This document shows positions 8,479 to 16,422 of a DNA stretch of 48,259 bases, one piece after another (position 1 is the stretch's first letter; the number at the start of each line of letters is the position of its first letter). Made by a program: the position numbers and the translations under genes. Below the pieces are notes generated by a model. It had not been told where the DNA came from. It searched no databases and saw only the letters and a program-made list of their open reading frames with translations. Origin of the DNA: Bacteroidota bacterium (GTDB lineage Bacteria; Bacteroidota; Bacteroidia; Bacteroidales; JACABE01); the NCBI GenBank assembly GCA_013377005.1, contig JACABE010000031.1, positions 1 through 48,259 on the forward strand. The letters run 5' to 3'.

Positions 8479-8529
8479 TTCGCCTTTTAAGTTTCTCTCC
8501 CGAATTATTAATATATTTAATAAGGCGAA
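8479..8529 (-). terminator. Possible hairpin at the 3' end of prs
   Basis: TTCGCCTT (8479-8486) pairs with AAGGCGAA (8522-8529), which touches the prs stop codon. A second inverted pair, TTATTAA/TTAATAA (8505-8511 with 8517-8523), lies within and overlaps it. On the minus strand the structure is followed by AGTTTTAA. It could attenuate transcription between prs and rplY; the long loop makes this weak. Confidence 0.35.
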
Positions 8530-9474
8530 TTATTTTAAATCAAAAGTATTGTATAAATTTGAAATAGACTCATTGTTTTCAACTCTTCGGATAACATCTG
8601 AAATAAGTTTTGCTACAGTAATAACGTGAATTTTATTACTTTTACTCCGTATAGGAATAGTATCGCTAACAACTACTTCCGTAAAAGGTGAATTTTCAAT
8701 TAATTCATATGCATGACCTGTTAGTAAAGGATGTGTAATAACAGCTCTTACACTTGCAGCACCATTTTCCATCATCAAATAAGCTGCTTTAACAATCGTA
8801 TTTCCAGTATCAATAATGTCGTCGAGTAATATTACATTTTTACCTTTTACATCACCAATTAATTCCATTTTTCCTACTTCATTAGGTTTGTTTCTTTGTT
8901 TATAGCAAATAACAAAACCTGTGCCTAAGGTTTTTGCATACATTCCAGCTCTACGAGTACCACCTGTATCGGGCGAAGCAAATGTAAGATTAGGTAAATT
9001 AAGGCTTTTAATATAGGAAATAAACACTGAAGAACCATACAAATGATCAACAGGAACATCAAAAAAACCCTGAATTTGGTCAGCATGTAAATCCATTGTA
9101 ATAACCCTTTGAACACCAGCAGCTGTTAAAAGATTAGCTACTAATTTAGCTGCAATGGAAACCCTTGGTTTATCTTTTCTGTCCTGACGGGCAAATCCAA
9201 AGTAAGGAATTACTGCAATAATACGGCGAGCAGAAGCTCTTTTAGCAGCATCTATCATCATTAAAAGCTCAAGCAAATTTTCGGAAGGAGCAAAAGTTGA
9301 TTGTATAATAAATACATCATTACCTCTGATATTTTGCTCAAAAGATGGTTGAAATTCACCATCTGAAAATTCTACAACTATTGATTTACCGAGCTCTTTG
9401 CCATAGTTTTCAGCAATTTTTTCCGCTAAATAACGTGTTGCTCTTCCTGAGAAAATATTAACAAGATTTGACAT
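8530..9474 (-). CDS. prs: Ribose-phosphate pyrophosphokinase
   Basis: Makes PRPP from ribose 5-phosphate and ATP for nucleotide, histidine and tryptophan synthesis. Recognisable motifs are FSGRATRYLAEKIA near the start, the flexible catalytic segment YFGFARQDRKDKPR, DLHADQIQGFFDVPVDHL and the PRPP-binding loop LLDDIIDTGNTI. From the ATG at 9474 the protein has 314 residues, the normal length. The open frame extends nine codons further to a TTG, but a promoter -7 element at 9499-9506 overlaps that TTG. rplY follows on the same strand. Confidence 0.95.
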   Translation of the reverse strand: MSNLVNIFSGRATRYLAEKIAENYGKELGKSIVVEFSDGEFQPSFEQNIRGNDVFIIQSTFAPSENLLELLMMIDAAKRASARRIIAVIPYFGFARQDRKDKPRVSIAAKLVANLLTAAGVQRVITMDLHADQIQGFFDVPVDHLYGSSVFISYIKSLNLPNLTFASPDTGGTRRAGMYAKTLGTGFVICYKQRNKPNEVGKMELIGDVKGKNVILLDDIIDTGNTIVKAAYLMMENGAASVRAVITHPLLTGHAYELIENSPFTEVVVSDTIPIRSKSNKIHVITVAKLISDVIRRVENNESISNLYNTFDLK

Positions 9475-9498
9475 TGTGTAGCTTTTTACTTTGGGCTG

Positions 9499-9506
9499 CA
9501 AAAATA
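9499..9506 (-). promoter_or_regulatory. Promoter -7 element of prs
   Basis: On the minus strand TATTTTTG is followed by CAG. It overlaps the upstream TTG codon of the prs frame, placing the transcription start just before the ATG at 9474. Confidence 0.5.
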
Positions 9507-9562
9507 ACTATTTTATTTGAAAAAGAAATCTAAAATCTACTAAATAAAATTATTAAAGTTTT

Positions 9563-9596
9563 TTTGCTATAATTTAATAAAAATGTATTAATTTTG
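9563..9596 (+). promoter_or_regulatory. Promoter of tRNA-Leu
   Basis: TTTG (9563-9566) and TAATTTTG (9589-9596) are 22 bases apart, a near-consensus Bacteroidetes promoter. It lies 26 bases before the tRNA. Confidence 0.6.
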
Positions 9597-9622
9597 CAAA
9601 CCTTTAAAAAGTTCTTGTAAAT

Positions 9623-9706
9623 GCCCAGATGGCGGAATTGGTAGACGCGTCGGTCTCAAAAACCGATGAGGTTACACTCGTGCCGGTTCGATCCCGGCTC
9701 CGGGTA
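9623..9706 (+). tRNA. tRNA-Leu (anticodon CAA)
   Basis: An 84-base class II tRNA with a long variable arm (GAG/CTC stem). The anticodon stem TCGGT/ACCGA encloses the loop CTCAAAA, giving anticodon CAA at 9657-9659. The T arm is GCCGG-TTCGATC-CCGGC. CCA is not encoded. The acceptor stem has an A5-C68 mismatch and a G1-U72 wobble. A promoter lies upstream and a terminator directly downstream, so it is a single-gene unit. Confidence 0.95.
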
Positions 9707-9713
9707 CTTTTTG

Positions 9714-9743
9714 AAAGCTCTGATTTGTCAGAGCTTTTTTTTT
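9714..9743 (+). terminator. Rho-independent terminator of tRNA-Leu
   Basis: AAAGCTCTGA (9714-9723) pairs perfectly with TCAGAGCTTT (9728-9737) around TTTG, followed by T's to 9743. Confidence 0.9.
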
Positions 9744-9752
9744 GTACTTTTG
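9724..9752 (+). promoter_or_regulatory. Promoter of ctpA
   Basis: TACTTTTG (9745-9752) matches TAnnTTTG, with TTTG (9724-9727) 17 bases upstream. The -33 element would be the loop of the preceding terminator, so the two signals overlap. The predicted leader before ctpA is about 77 bases. Confidence 0.45.
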
Positions 9753-9835
9753 CGTAAAATTTTACATGGTTGCAATAAAATCTTTGATTATTGCATAGAC
9801 AATTAATAATATTATAACTTTACTGTATTCGTAAA

Positions 9836-11452
9836 ATGGATGAAAATATAAAATCTAATAATAAATACCTTCCAATTATCTTTTCCTTTGTACTGATAAT
9901 AGGTATTTTACTAGGTATATTGCTATCAGGAACTTTGCAAAATAAAAATTTATTCTCTGCAAAAAACAAGCAATATGACAAAATAAATGATGTAATAAAT
10001 TTTGCCTTACAAGATTATGTTGATACTATTTCTAAAGATAAATTACAAGAAAAAGCAATCACAGGAATGCTTGAAAGTTTAGATCCTCACTCTGTTTATA
10101 TTTCATCCGAAGAATTTAATGAAGTCAACGATCCTTTAATGGGAAATTTCGAAGGTATTGGAGTTCAATTCCGTATTCAAAATGATTCAATAATGGTTGT
10201 TAATACTGTGTCGGGTGGTCCTTCTGAAAAAGTTGGACTCAGAGCTGGTGACAGAATAGTGAAAGTTGACGGAAAAAATGTTGCAAGGATTGGGATTAAA
10301 GATACAGACGTTATAAAAAAACTGAAAGGCAAGAAAGGCTCAACTGTAAATGTAAGTATTTATAGACGAGATGTTAAACATTTACTGGATTTTAATATTA
10401 TAAGAGATGTTATTCCTACTTACAGTATTGATATTTCATATATGGTTGATAAACAAATTGCATATATCAAGCTGAGTAAATTTTCTGCAACTACAATACA
10501 AGAGTTTTCAAAAGCATTGGAAGAATTAAATCAACAAGGAATGCAAAAATTGATTCTTGACTTAAGAGGTAATGGTGGTGGTTATCTTCAAGCAGCTGTT
10601 GTTTTAGCTGATGAATTTCTCTCGAAAGGAAAACTTATTGTTTATACTGAAGGGAAAAACAGACCTATAGAAAATTATTATGCCACCAGCAAAGGTATTG
10701 CTGAATCCAAAGATTTAGTTATTTTAATTGATGAGTGGTCAGCATCGGCTAGTGAAATTATTGCTGGTGCAATTCAGGATAATGATAGGGGTTGTATTAT
10801 TGGAAGACGTTCATTTGGAAAAGGTTTGGTACAAGAACAGTTTAGTTTATCGGATGGTTCGGCCGTACGACTTACTGTGGCAAGATATCATACTCCTACA
10901 GGAAGATGCATACAAAAATCATATAAAAAAGGGATGAATGATTATATGAACGATCTCAACCAAAGATATATGAATGGTGAACTTGAAAGCGCTGACAGTA
11001 CAAAGTTTGTTGATTCTTTAAAATATACAACTCCAAAGGGAAAAGTTGTTTATGGCGGTGGAGGTATTATGCCGGACATTTATATTCCTTTACATCTTGA
11101 TAAAAATCTTGAGTATTATAATCAATTACTTAATAAAGGCTTGGTGTATCAATTTGCATTTGAATATACCGATAAAAACAGAAAATTGTTTGCTTCTTAC
11201 AGAAATGCTAATGATTTTATTTTAAAATTTGATATCAATAATGCCATTTTTGAGGAGTTTACAGAATATGTTGAAAAAAATGGTGTCAGTAAAAATCTGA
11301 AAGGGTATGCATTGTCTCTTGATAAAGTAAAAATATTACTTAAAGCTTTTATTGGGAGAAACTTATTTGACGACAAAGGTTTTTACCCTATTTATCTTCA
11401 AACAGATAATGCATTTTTAAAGGCAATTGAACAGTTGAAGCATAAAAAATAG
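9836..11452 (+). CDS. S41-family C-terminal processing peptidase (CtpA/Prc-like)
   Basis: Periplasmic serine protease that cleaves near protein C-termini. A membrane anchor (residues 11-32) is followed by an N-terminal S41 helper region (LDPHSVYIS), a PDZ domain (about 105-185; GIGVQF, GPSEKVGLRAGDRI) and the S41 catalytic domain (about 200-385). The catalytic Ser-Lys dyad is Ser304 in SASASE and Lys329 in FGKG, 25 residues apart as in E. coli Prc. A C-terminal extension of about 150 residues follows GGGIMPDIYIP. The 538 residues fit Bacteroidetes paralogues. It has its own promoter, and sodB follows after 69 bases. Confidence 0.93.
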   Translation: MDENIKSNNKYLPIIFSFVLIIGILLGILLSGTLQNKNLFSAKNKQYDKINDVINFALQDYVDTISKDKLQEKAITGMLESLDPHSVYISSEEFNEVNDPLMGNFEGIGVQFRIQNDSIMVVNTVSGGPSEKVGLRAGDRIVKVDGKNVARIGIKDTDVIKKLKGKKGSTVNVSIYRRDVKHLLDFNIIRDVIPTYSIDISYMVDKQIAYIKLSKFSATTIQEFSKALEELNQQGMQKLILDLRGNGGGYLQAAVVLADEFLSKGKLIVYTEGKNRPIENYYATSKGIAESKDLVILIDEWSASASEIIAGAIQDNDRGCIIGRRSFGKGLVQEQFSLSDGSAVRLTVARYHTPTGRCIQKSYKKGMNDYMNDLNQRYMNGELESADSTKFVDSLKYTTPKGKVVYGGGGIMPDIYIPLHLDKNLEYYNQLLNKGLVYQFAFEYTDKNRKLFASYRNANDFILKFDINNAIFEEFTEYVEKNGVSKNLKGYALSLDKVKILLKAFIGRNLFDDKGFYPIYLQTDNAFLKAIEQLKHKK

Positions 11453-11521
11453 ATTTGAACATAATGTTTTTCTCTTTGTTTACTTAACAAAAATATTATA
11501 AAACCTTTAAAAATAAAAATC

Positions 11522-12097
11522 ATGGCTTTCGAATTACCAAAATTACCTTATGTAATGGATGCTTTAGAACCATATATTTCAAAACAAACTATTGAATTTC
11601 ATTATGGTAAACATCATCAAGCGTATGTAAATAACTTAAATACCTTAGTTCTCGGTAGCGAATTTGAAAATACTAACTTAGAAGATATTGTTAAAAAAGC
11701 TACAGGTGGCATTTTTAACAATGGCGCTCAAATTTGGAATCATACTTTCTATTGGAATTGCTTGAAACCTAATGGTGGTGGGCTTCCAACAGGTAGATTA
11801 TTAGATGCTATTAATAAATCATTCGGTTCATTTGATGATTTTAAACAAAAATTTTCTACAGCAGCGGCAACATTATTTGGTTCAGGCTGGGCATGGTTGG
11901 TTAAAAATAGTGATGGCTCCCTTGCCATTGTTCAGGAAAGTAATGCAGGAAATCCCTTAAGAAACGGACTTACACCTTTGTTAACTTGTGATGTTTGGGA
12001 ACATGCTTATTATATTGATCAACAAAACAAAAGACCTGATTATATCTCAGCATTCTGGAATTTAGTGGATTGGGATGCTGTAAGTTCTCGTTTGTAA
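11522..12097 (+). CDS. sodB: Superoxide dismutase, Fe type
   Basis: Converts superoxide to oxygen and hydrogen peroxide. Metal ligands are His27, His74 (WNHTFYW), Asp157 and His161 (DVWEHAYY). Gln70 in the AQIWNHTF segment and the absence of a Gln in the NAGNPL loop are the iron-type pattern; a cambialistic Fe/Mn enzyme, known in Bacteroidetes, cannot be excluded. The length of 191 is normal and there is no signal peptide, so it is cytoplasmic. It lies 69 bases after ctpA, possibly on the same transcript, and ends at a hairpin terminator. Confidence 0.96.
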   Translation: MAFELPKLPYVMDALEPYISKQTIEFHYGKHHQAYVNNLNTLVLGSEFENTNLEDIVKKATGGIFNNGAQIWNHTFYWNCLKPNGGGLPTGRLLDAINKSFGSFDDFKQKFSTAAATLFGSGWAWLVKNSDGSLAIVQESNAGNPLRNGLTPLLTCDVWEHAYYIDQQNKRPDYISAFWNLVDWDAVSSRL

Positions 12098-12119
12098 GTA
12101 CTTTTTAAATATAAATGCT

Positions 12120-12150
12120 AAAGCCAGTTTTGTAAAAAGCTGGCTTTTCT
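12120..12150 (+). terminator. Rho-independent terminator of sodB
   Basis: AAAGCCAG (12120-12127) pairs with CTGGCTTT (12140-12147) around a 12-base loop, followed by a short T-rich tail. Confidence 0.75.
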
Positions 12151-12210
12151 TGTTTCATCATTTAAATTTTCCATTTCAGGATACGTTTTTCCAGTTTCGT
12201 CGGAAAATGA

Positions 12211-12241
12211 TTTGTAATGGATTGAAAGCATTGTTATTTTG
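12211..12241 (+). promoter_or_regulatory. Probable promoter of the TonB-dependent receptor gene
   Basis: TTTG (12211-12214) and TTATTTTG (12234-12241; one mismatch to TAnnTTTG) are 19 bases apart. The start codon follows 27 bases later. Confidence 0.45.
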
Positions 12242-12268
12242 CAGTGTAAAATTTAAAAAAATAATCAG

Positions 12269-14677
12269 ATGAAAAAAATAGTATTAATTGTTGTTTATAT
12301 TCTTGTCAGTATTTCTATTGTTTCTGCTTCCAATGCTCCAATAGGAACAATACGTGGTGTAATTTCCGATCGTATCACTAAAACTTTGTTACCAGGTGCA
12401 AGTATTGTATTGTTAAACTCTTCACCTCTTATTGGAACAATAAGCAATGCTGATGGAAAGTTCAGGCTCGAGAATGTTAATGTGGGAAGGGTTTCTTTGA
12501 AAGTTATATTTATGGGATACAAAGATGTATACCTTAATAATCTTACACTAAATACCGGTAAAGAACTAGTACTCGAAATTGAAATGGATGAAAATGTAAT
12601 TACCCAGCAAACTGTCGAAATTAAAGCCAGTTCGGATAAATCGAACACTTTAAATAAGATGACTTCAGTATCCGGAAGATCTTTTACTGTCGAAGAAACA
12701 GGACGTTATGCAGGTTCACGCAACGATGTTGCCCGTATGGCTTCTAATTATGCAGGTATTGTTGGAAGTAATGATGCCCGAAATGATATTATTATCCGTG
12801 GCAATACACCTTCTGGTTTATTATGGCGTTTGGAAGGCGTTGATATTCCAAATCCTAATCATTGGGGAGCACTATCTGCTACAGGTGGTCCTGTCTGTAT
12901 TTTGAATAATAATGTTTTATCGAATTCTGATTTTCTGACAGGAGCTTTCTCTGCTGAATATGGTAATGCTGTTTCAGGCGTTTTTGATTTAAAAATGCGA
13001 AATGGAAACAACGAAAAACATGAATTTTTAGGTCAAATTGGTTTCAATGGATTTGAATTAGGTGCCGAAGGACCGATTAATAAGAAAAATGGTTCTTCTT
13101 ACCTGATAAATGCAAGGTATTCTACACTAGAAGTGATGGAAAAAATGGGTGCCGATTTTGGTACAGGTACAGGCATTCCTAAATACAAAGATTTTTCGAT
13201 GAAGTTGAATTTTCCCAAAACCAAACTCGGAAGTTTTTCACTATTTGCCATGGGAGGGATTAGTGACATTGAAATGTGGGACTCACGTAAGGATTCAACC
13301 AAAACTAAAGTTGATTTTTATGGGGGTGAAGGTTATGACTTAACCAATGGTTCTAATATGATAGCAGGTGGTATTACACATACTTTATTTTTTGGAACGA
13401 ATACGTATACAAAATTAATAATATCGGCAGCCAGCCATAAATTTGAAACAGTTGTAGACTCATTGTCGCCTGTAAGCAAAATTAAAATACCAAACTTCAG
13501 AAACAATTTTGTGGAAAATTATCTGACAGCTTCCTTTTTTGTAAATCATAAGATAAACAGCCGAAGTTTTGTTAAATCGGGTTTCTTTCTTAAAGGATTG
13601 GGCTTTAGTTTAAGCGAAAGCATTTATAACAATGATGATAAAGCATTGCGCACTGCAACCGATTTTAACGGTAATACATGGTTATTACAACCTTATGCCG
13701 AATATCAATACAAATTCAGCGATGTTTTAACCTTGAATACTGGTTTGCATGCAATGTATTATGGCTTAAATAAAGATTATTCTATAGAACCTAGAGCTGG
13801 ATTAAAGTGGAATTTATCCTGTAATCAGACGTTGAGTTTCGGATATGGTATGCACAGCATGTTGAATTCAGTGAGTGTTTATTTCCGTCAGGCAAAAATG
13901 TCCGATGGTAGTTTTAAACGTCTGAACGAAGATTTGACCATGATGAAGAGTCAACATTTTATATTAGGCTATGATAGAAATTTGTCCGAATATGTCCGTA
14001 TTAAAGCAGAAGCCTATTATCAGTATTTAAGCCATGCTGCAGTAAATGGCGGTGAAAATAATTATTATTCGCTTTTAAATGAAGGAGCCAATTTTGGGTA
14101 TTTTACGCCTGATACTCTGAAAGCAACAGGTACTGGCTATAATTACGGGTTGGAATTTACATTGGAGCATTTTCTGAACAAAGGCTTTTATTATTTAATG
14201 ACAGCTTCTGTATTTCAATCGAAATATAAAGGAAGTGATGAAATTGAGCATAATACTGCATTTAACGGAAACTATGTATTGAATGTTTTAATAGGAAAAG
14301 AATTTGTGTTAGGACACAATTTGAAGGATAAAAAAGTGAGAAACATCTTAGGTTTTGATTTAAAAACTACTTATGCTGGCGGACAACGCTATACACCAAG
14401 TACAGTATTATATGATGCAATAAATAGCAGGTATTATAGAGATTATGACGAAAGTAAGGCATACTCACTGCAATATAAAGATTATTCACGTACCGATTTA
14501 AAAATAGTTTTTCGCAGAAATGGTAAAAAAATAACACAGGAGTTTGGCATAGACATCCAAAATTTATTTAATCAAACGAATGTATATTCTGAAAAATTAA
14601 ATCAAAAAACAGGAGAAACGTCTTATATAAACCAAATGGGGATATTAATAATACCACAATATAGAATTATTTTTTAA
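12269..14677 (+). CDS. TonB-dependent receptor with N-terminal carboxypeptidase-regulatory-like domain
   Basis: Outer-membrane, TonB-energised uptake receptor with unknown substrate. Signal peptide (residues 1-20), a carboxypeptidase-regulatory-like Ig-fold domain (about 27-112; GTIRGVISDRITKTLLPGASI, GTISNADGKFRLENV), a plug domain (about 140-245; DIIIRGNTPSGLLWRLEGVDIPNP, AFSAEYGNAVSGVFDL), then a beta-barrel ending in aromatic YRIIF. The 802 residues are shorter than SusC proteins, and no SusD partner follows, so it is not a glycan-utilisation SusCD pair. A membrane sensor kinase gene follows 134 bases later. Confidence 0.9.
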   Translation: MKKIVLIVVYILVSISIVSASNAPIGTIRGVISDRITKTLLPGASIVLLNSSPLIGTISNADGKFRLENVNVGRVSLKVIFMGYKDVYLNNLTLNTGKELVLEIEMDENVITQQTVEIKASSDKSNTLNKMTSVSGRSFTVEETGRYAGSRNDVARMASNYAGIVGSNDARNDIIIRGNTPSGLLWRLEGVDIPNPNHWGALSATGGPVCILNNNVLSNSDFLTGAFSAEYGNAVSGVFDLKMRNGNNEKHEFLGQIGFNGFELGAEGPINKKNGSSYLINARYSTLEVMEKMGADFGTGTGIPKYKDFSMKLNFPKTKLGSFSLFAMGGISDIEMWDSRKDSTKTKVDFYGGEGYDLTNGSNMIAGGITHTLFFGTNTYTKLIISAASHKFETVVDSLSPVSKIKIPNFRNNFVENYLTASFFVNHKINSRSFVKSGFFLKGLGFSLSESIYNNDDKALRTATDFNGNTWLLQPYAEYQYKFSDVLTLNTGLHAMYYGLNKDYSIEPRAGLKWNLSCNQTLSFGYGMHSMLNSVSVYFRQAKMSDGSFKRLNEDLTMMKSQHFILGYDRNLSEYVRIKAEAYYQYLSHAAVNGGENNYYSLLNEGANFGYFTPDTLKATGTGYNYGLEFTLEHFLNKGFYYLMTASVFQSKYKGSDEIEHNTAFNGNYVLNVLIGKEFVLGHNLKDKKVRNILGFDLKTTYAGGQRYTPSTVLYDAINSRYYRDYDESKAYSLQYKDYSRTDLKIVFRRNGKKITQEFGIDIQNLFNQTNVYSEKLNQKTGETSYINQMGILIIPQYRIIF

Positions 14678-14721
14678 TAATAAAAGGTGTAAGATTCAGA
14701 TACATTGAATAGAGATTTTAG

Positions 14722-14729
14722 TATATTTG
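14722..14729 (+). promoter_or_regulatory. Promoter -7 element of the sensor kinase gene
   Basis: TATATTTG matches TAnnTTTG. A TTG (14705-14707) lies 14 bases upstream, closer than usual. It suggests the kinase has its own transcript. Confidence 0.4.
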
Positions 14730-14811
14730 TCCAAAATCAGTTATCTTAGACCAGTGCATTAGTTTCAAGTATTTAATATATAATCAGTGTTTTATAAAAA
14801 ATTAATTTAAA

Positions 14812-15867
14812 ATGAAAGAGAAGCAAAGAAAAAGTGTTGATATTCAAGATAAATGGGTGATTACTATTGGTGTTTTGGTAATGGGAGTTGTTTTTCCGCT
14901 ACTTAATGGTATGATTTTGAATACAAATATGAGCATTGTGTTTTTAAATATCATTTTCTCTACTTTTAGCACAACAGCTATGTGGTTAGGGTGTAGATTT
15001 ATTATTTTCAGAATCTGGAAATATTTTCCTTGGGATAAAAAACCTGTTAAACATCTGGTTTATGAAGTAATAGGTATTGCAATTTATTCATTAGTTATTG
15101 TAAAGCTGGTATTTATTATTGCATCCATTTTTTTAACTGAAAAAACAGGTAAAGAATATAACTTTTGGAGTATCTATTTATGTTGTTTAATTATCTCACT
15201 GATAATTTCTTTTGTACATGAAGCTGTTTTTTTCTATATGCTTTGGATCAAAACTATAAAACGAACTGAACAGCTGGAAAAAGAAGGTATATTATCGCAA
15301 TTCGAAACACTTAAAAATCAGGTGAATCCTCATTTTTTGTTCAATAGTTTTAATACCCTCATCACTTTGATAGAAGAAGATAAGGACGTTGCAGTGGAGT
15401 ATGTGCAAAAATTATCGGATTTTTTCCGAACCATATTACAATTGCGAGATAAGTCCATAATAAGCATTCATGAAGAGCTGGAATTGATTAAAACCTTTAG
15501 TTTTCTGCAAAAGAAACGTTATGGAGAAAATCTTATTTTGAAAAATATGATACCTTCCACAATGTTGTTAAAAGGTGTTGCTCCTTTAACATTGCAAATG
15601 CTTGTTGAAAATGCCATTAAGCACAATATAATTTCCAGCGGAAAGCCTCTTAATATCGAAATTTCAGTTATTAATAATGATTATATTCAGGTAAAGAACA
15701 ATCTGCAAAAAAGAATGGATGAAGAACCTTCGGCTGGACTGGGCTTGCAAAACATCAGTAATCGATACAAGTTTTTATGTGAAAAAGAAGTAGAAATTGT
15801 TGTTTCATCCCAGTATTTTGCGGTAGCTATTCCATTATTGGAAGACGTAAGCTCAACAGAATTCTAA
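14812..15867 (+). CDS. LytS/YehU-type sensor histidine kinase (orphan)
   Basis: Membrane histidine kinase of 351 residues. Four hydrophobic segments (about 14-37, 41-67, 82-108, 118-146) precede the His_kinase domain, whose phosphoacceptor is His174 in NQVNPHFLFNSFNTL. A GHKL ATPase domain follows, with the N box LVENAIKHN and the G box GLGLQNI. Kinases of this family normally pair with a LytTR response regulator, but no regulator gene is adjacent; the next gene, gcvH, is convergent. The TonB-dependent receptor gene lies upstream on the same strand. Confidence 0.92.
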   Translation: MKEKQRKSVDIQDKWVITIGVLVMGVVFPLLNGMILNTNMSIVFLNIIFSTFSTTAMWLGCRFIIFRIWKYFPWDKKPVKHLVYEVIGIAIYSLVIVKLVFIIASIFLTEKTGKEYNFWSIYLCCLIISLIISFVHEAVFFYMLWIKTIKRTEQLEKEGILSQFETLKNQVNPHFLFNSFNTLITLIEEDKDVAVEYVQKLSDFFRTILQLRDKSIISIHEELELIKTFSFLQKKRYGENLILKNMIPSTMLLKGVAPLTLQMLVENAIKHNIISSGKPLNIEISVINNDYIQVKNNLQKRMDEEPSAGLGLQNISNRYKFLCEKEVEIVVSSQYFAVAIPLLEDVSSTEF

Positions 15868-15918
15868 TAGAGGAAATTATATAATAGTATGATTTTATGA
15901 ACTATTTATTTTAATCAA

Positions 15919-15953
15919 AAAAAGCTTCAACTTGTTAAGGGTTGAAGCTTTTT
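15919..15953. terminator. Bidirectional Rho-independent terminator
   Basis: Perfect 13-base inverted repeat (15919-15931 with 15941-15953) around a nine-base loop, with A/T runs on both ends. It separates the convergent kinase and gcvH genes. Confidence 0.9.
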
Positions 15954-15972
15954 AAATAAAACATTAGATTCT

Positions 15973-16353
15973 TTATGCACCAATTAGCATTTTGTAGGCA
16001 GCTGCATCAAGTAATTCCGCAACTTGATTATTATTGGTCATTTTAATTTTCACGATCCATCCTTTTCCGTAAGGATCCTGATTAATTAATTCAGGTGTTG
16101 CTTCTAATTCTTCGTTAAATTCAAGAACTTCTCCTGCAACAGGCATAAACATATCAGAAACTGTTTTTACAGCTTCAATTGTTCCAAAAGTTTCTTCTTT
16201 TTCAAGGGTTTCACCTACGGTTTCCACTTCAATAAAAACGATATCGCCTAATTCGCCCTGAGCATATTCAGTAACGCCAATAAAAGCTTCATTACCTTCT
16301 ACTCTTAACCATTCGTGGTCTTTAGTGTACTTTAAATTTTCTGGTATTTTCAT
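15973..16353 (-). CDS. gcvH: Glycine cleavage system H protein
   Basis: Lipoyl carrier that shuttles the aminomethyl group between the P, T and L proteins of glycine cleavage. The lipoylated lysine lies in the [17 protein letters not shown] segment (about residue 63). Typical flanking motifs are [12 protein letters not shown] at the N-terminus, GDIVFIE and [11 protein letters not shown]. The 126 residues are normal. It is 69 bases downstream of sprA on the same strand; ruvA-sprA-gcvH is a known Bacteroidetes gene order. No other gcv gene is in the window. Confidence 0.96.
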   Translation of the reverse strand: MKIPENLKYTKDHEWLRVEGNEAFIGVTEYAQGELGDIVFIEVETVGETLEKEETFGTIEAVKTVSDMFMPVAGEVLEFNEELEATPELINQDPYGKGWIVKIKMTNNNQVAELLDAAAYKMLIGA

Positions 16354-16422
16354 GATATTATTGATTTTTTAATTGTCAAAATTACATTATTTTTATTAAA
16401 ATTTTCATTTATTTTCAAAATA

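Noticed and set aside
9475-9501. TTG start and nine extra codons for prs
   Set aside because: The TTG is the end of a TATTTTTG promoter element; PRPP synthases start with the internal Met.
12295-12648. 117-codon minus-strand frame inside the TonB-dependent receptor gene
   Set aside because: Complement shadow of the well-supported receptor; no promoter or family resemblance.
12269-14677. SusC-type member of a glycan-utilisation locus
   Set aside because: It is shorter than SusC proteins and no SusD-like gene or glycoside hydrolase lies nearby.
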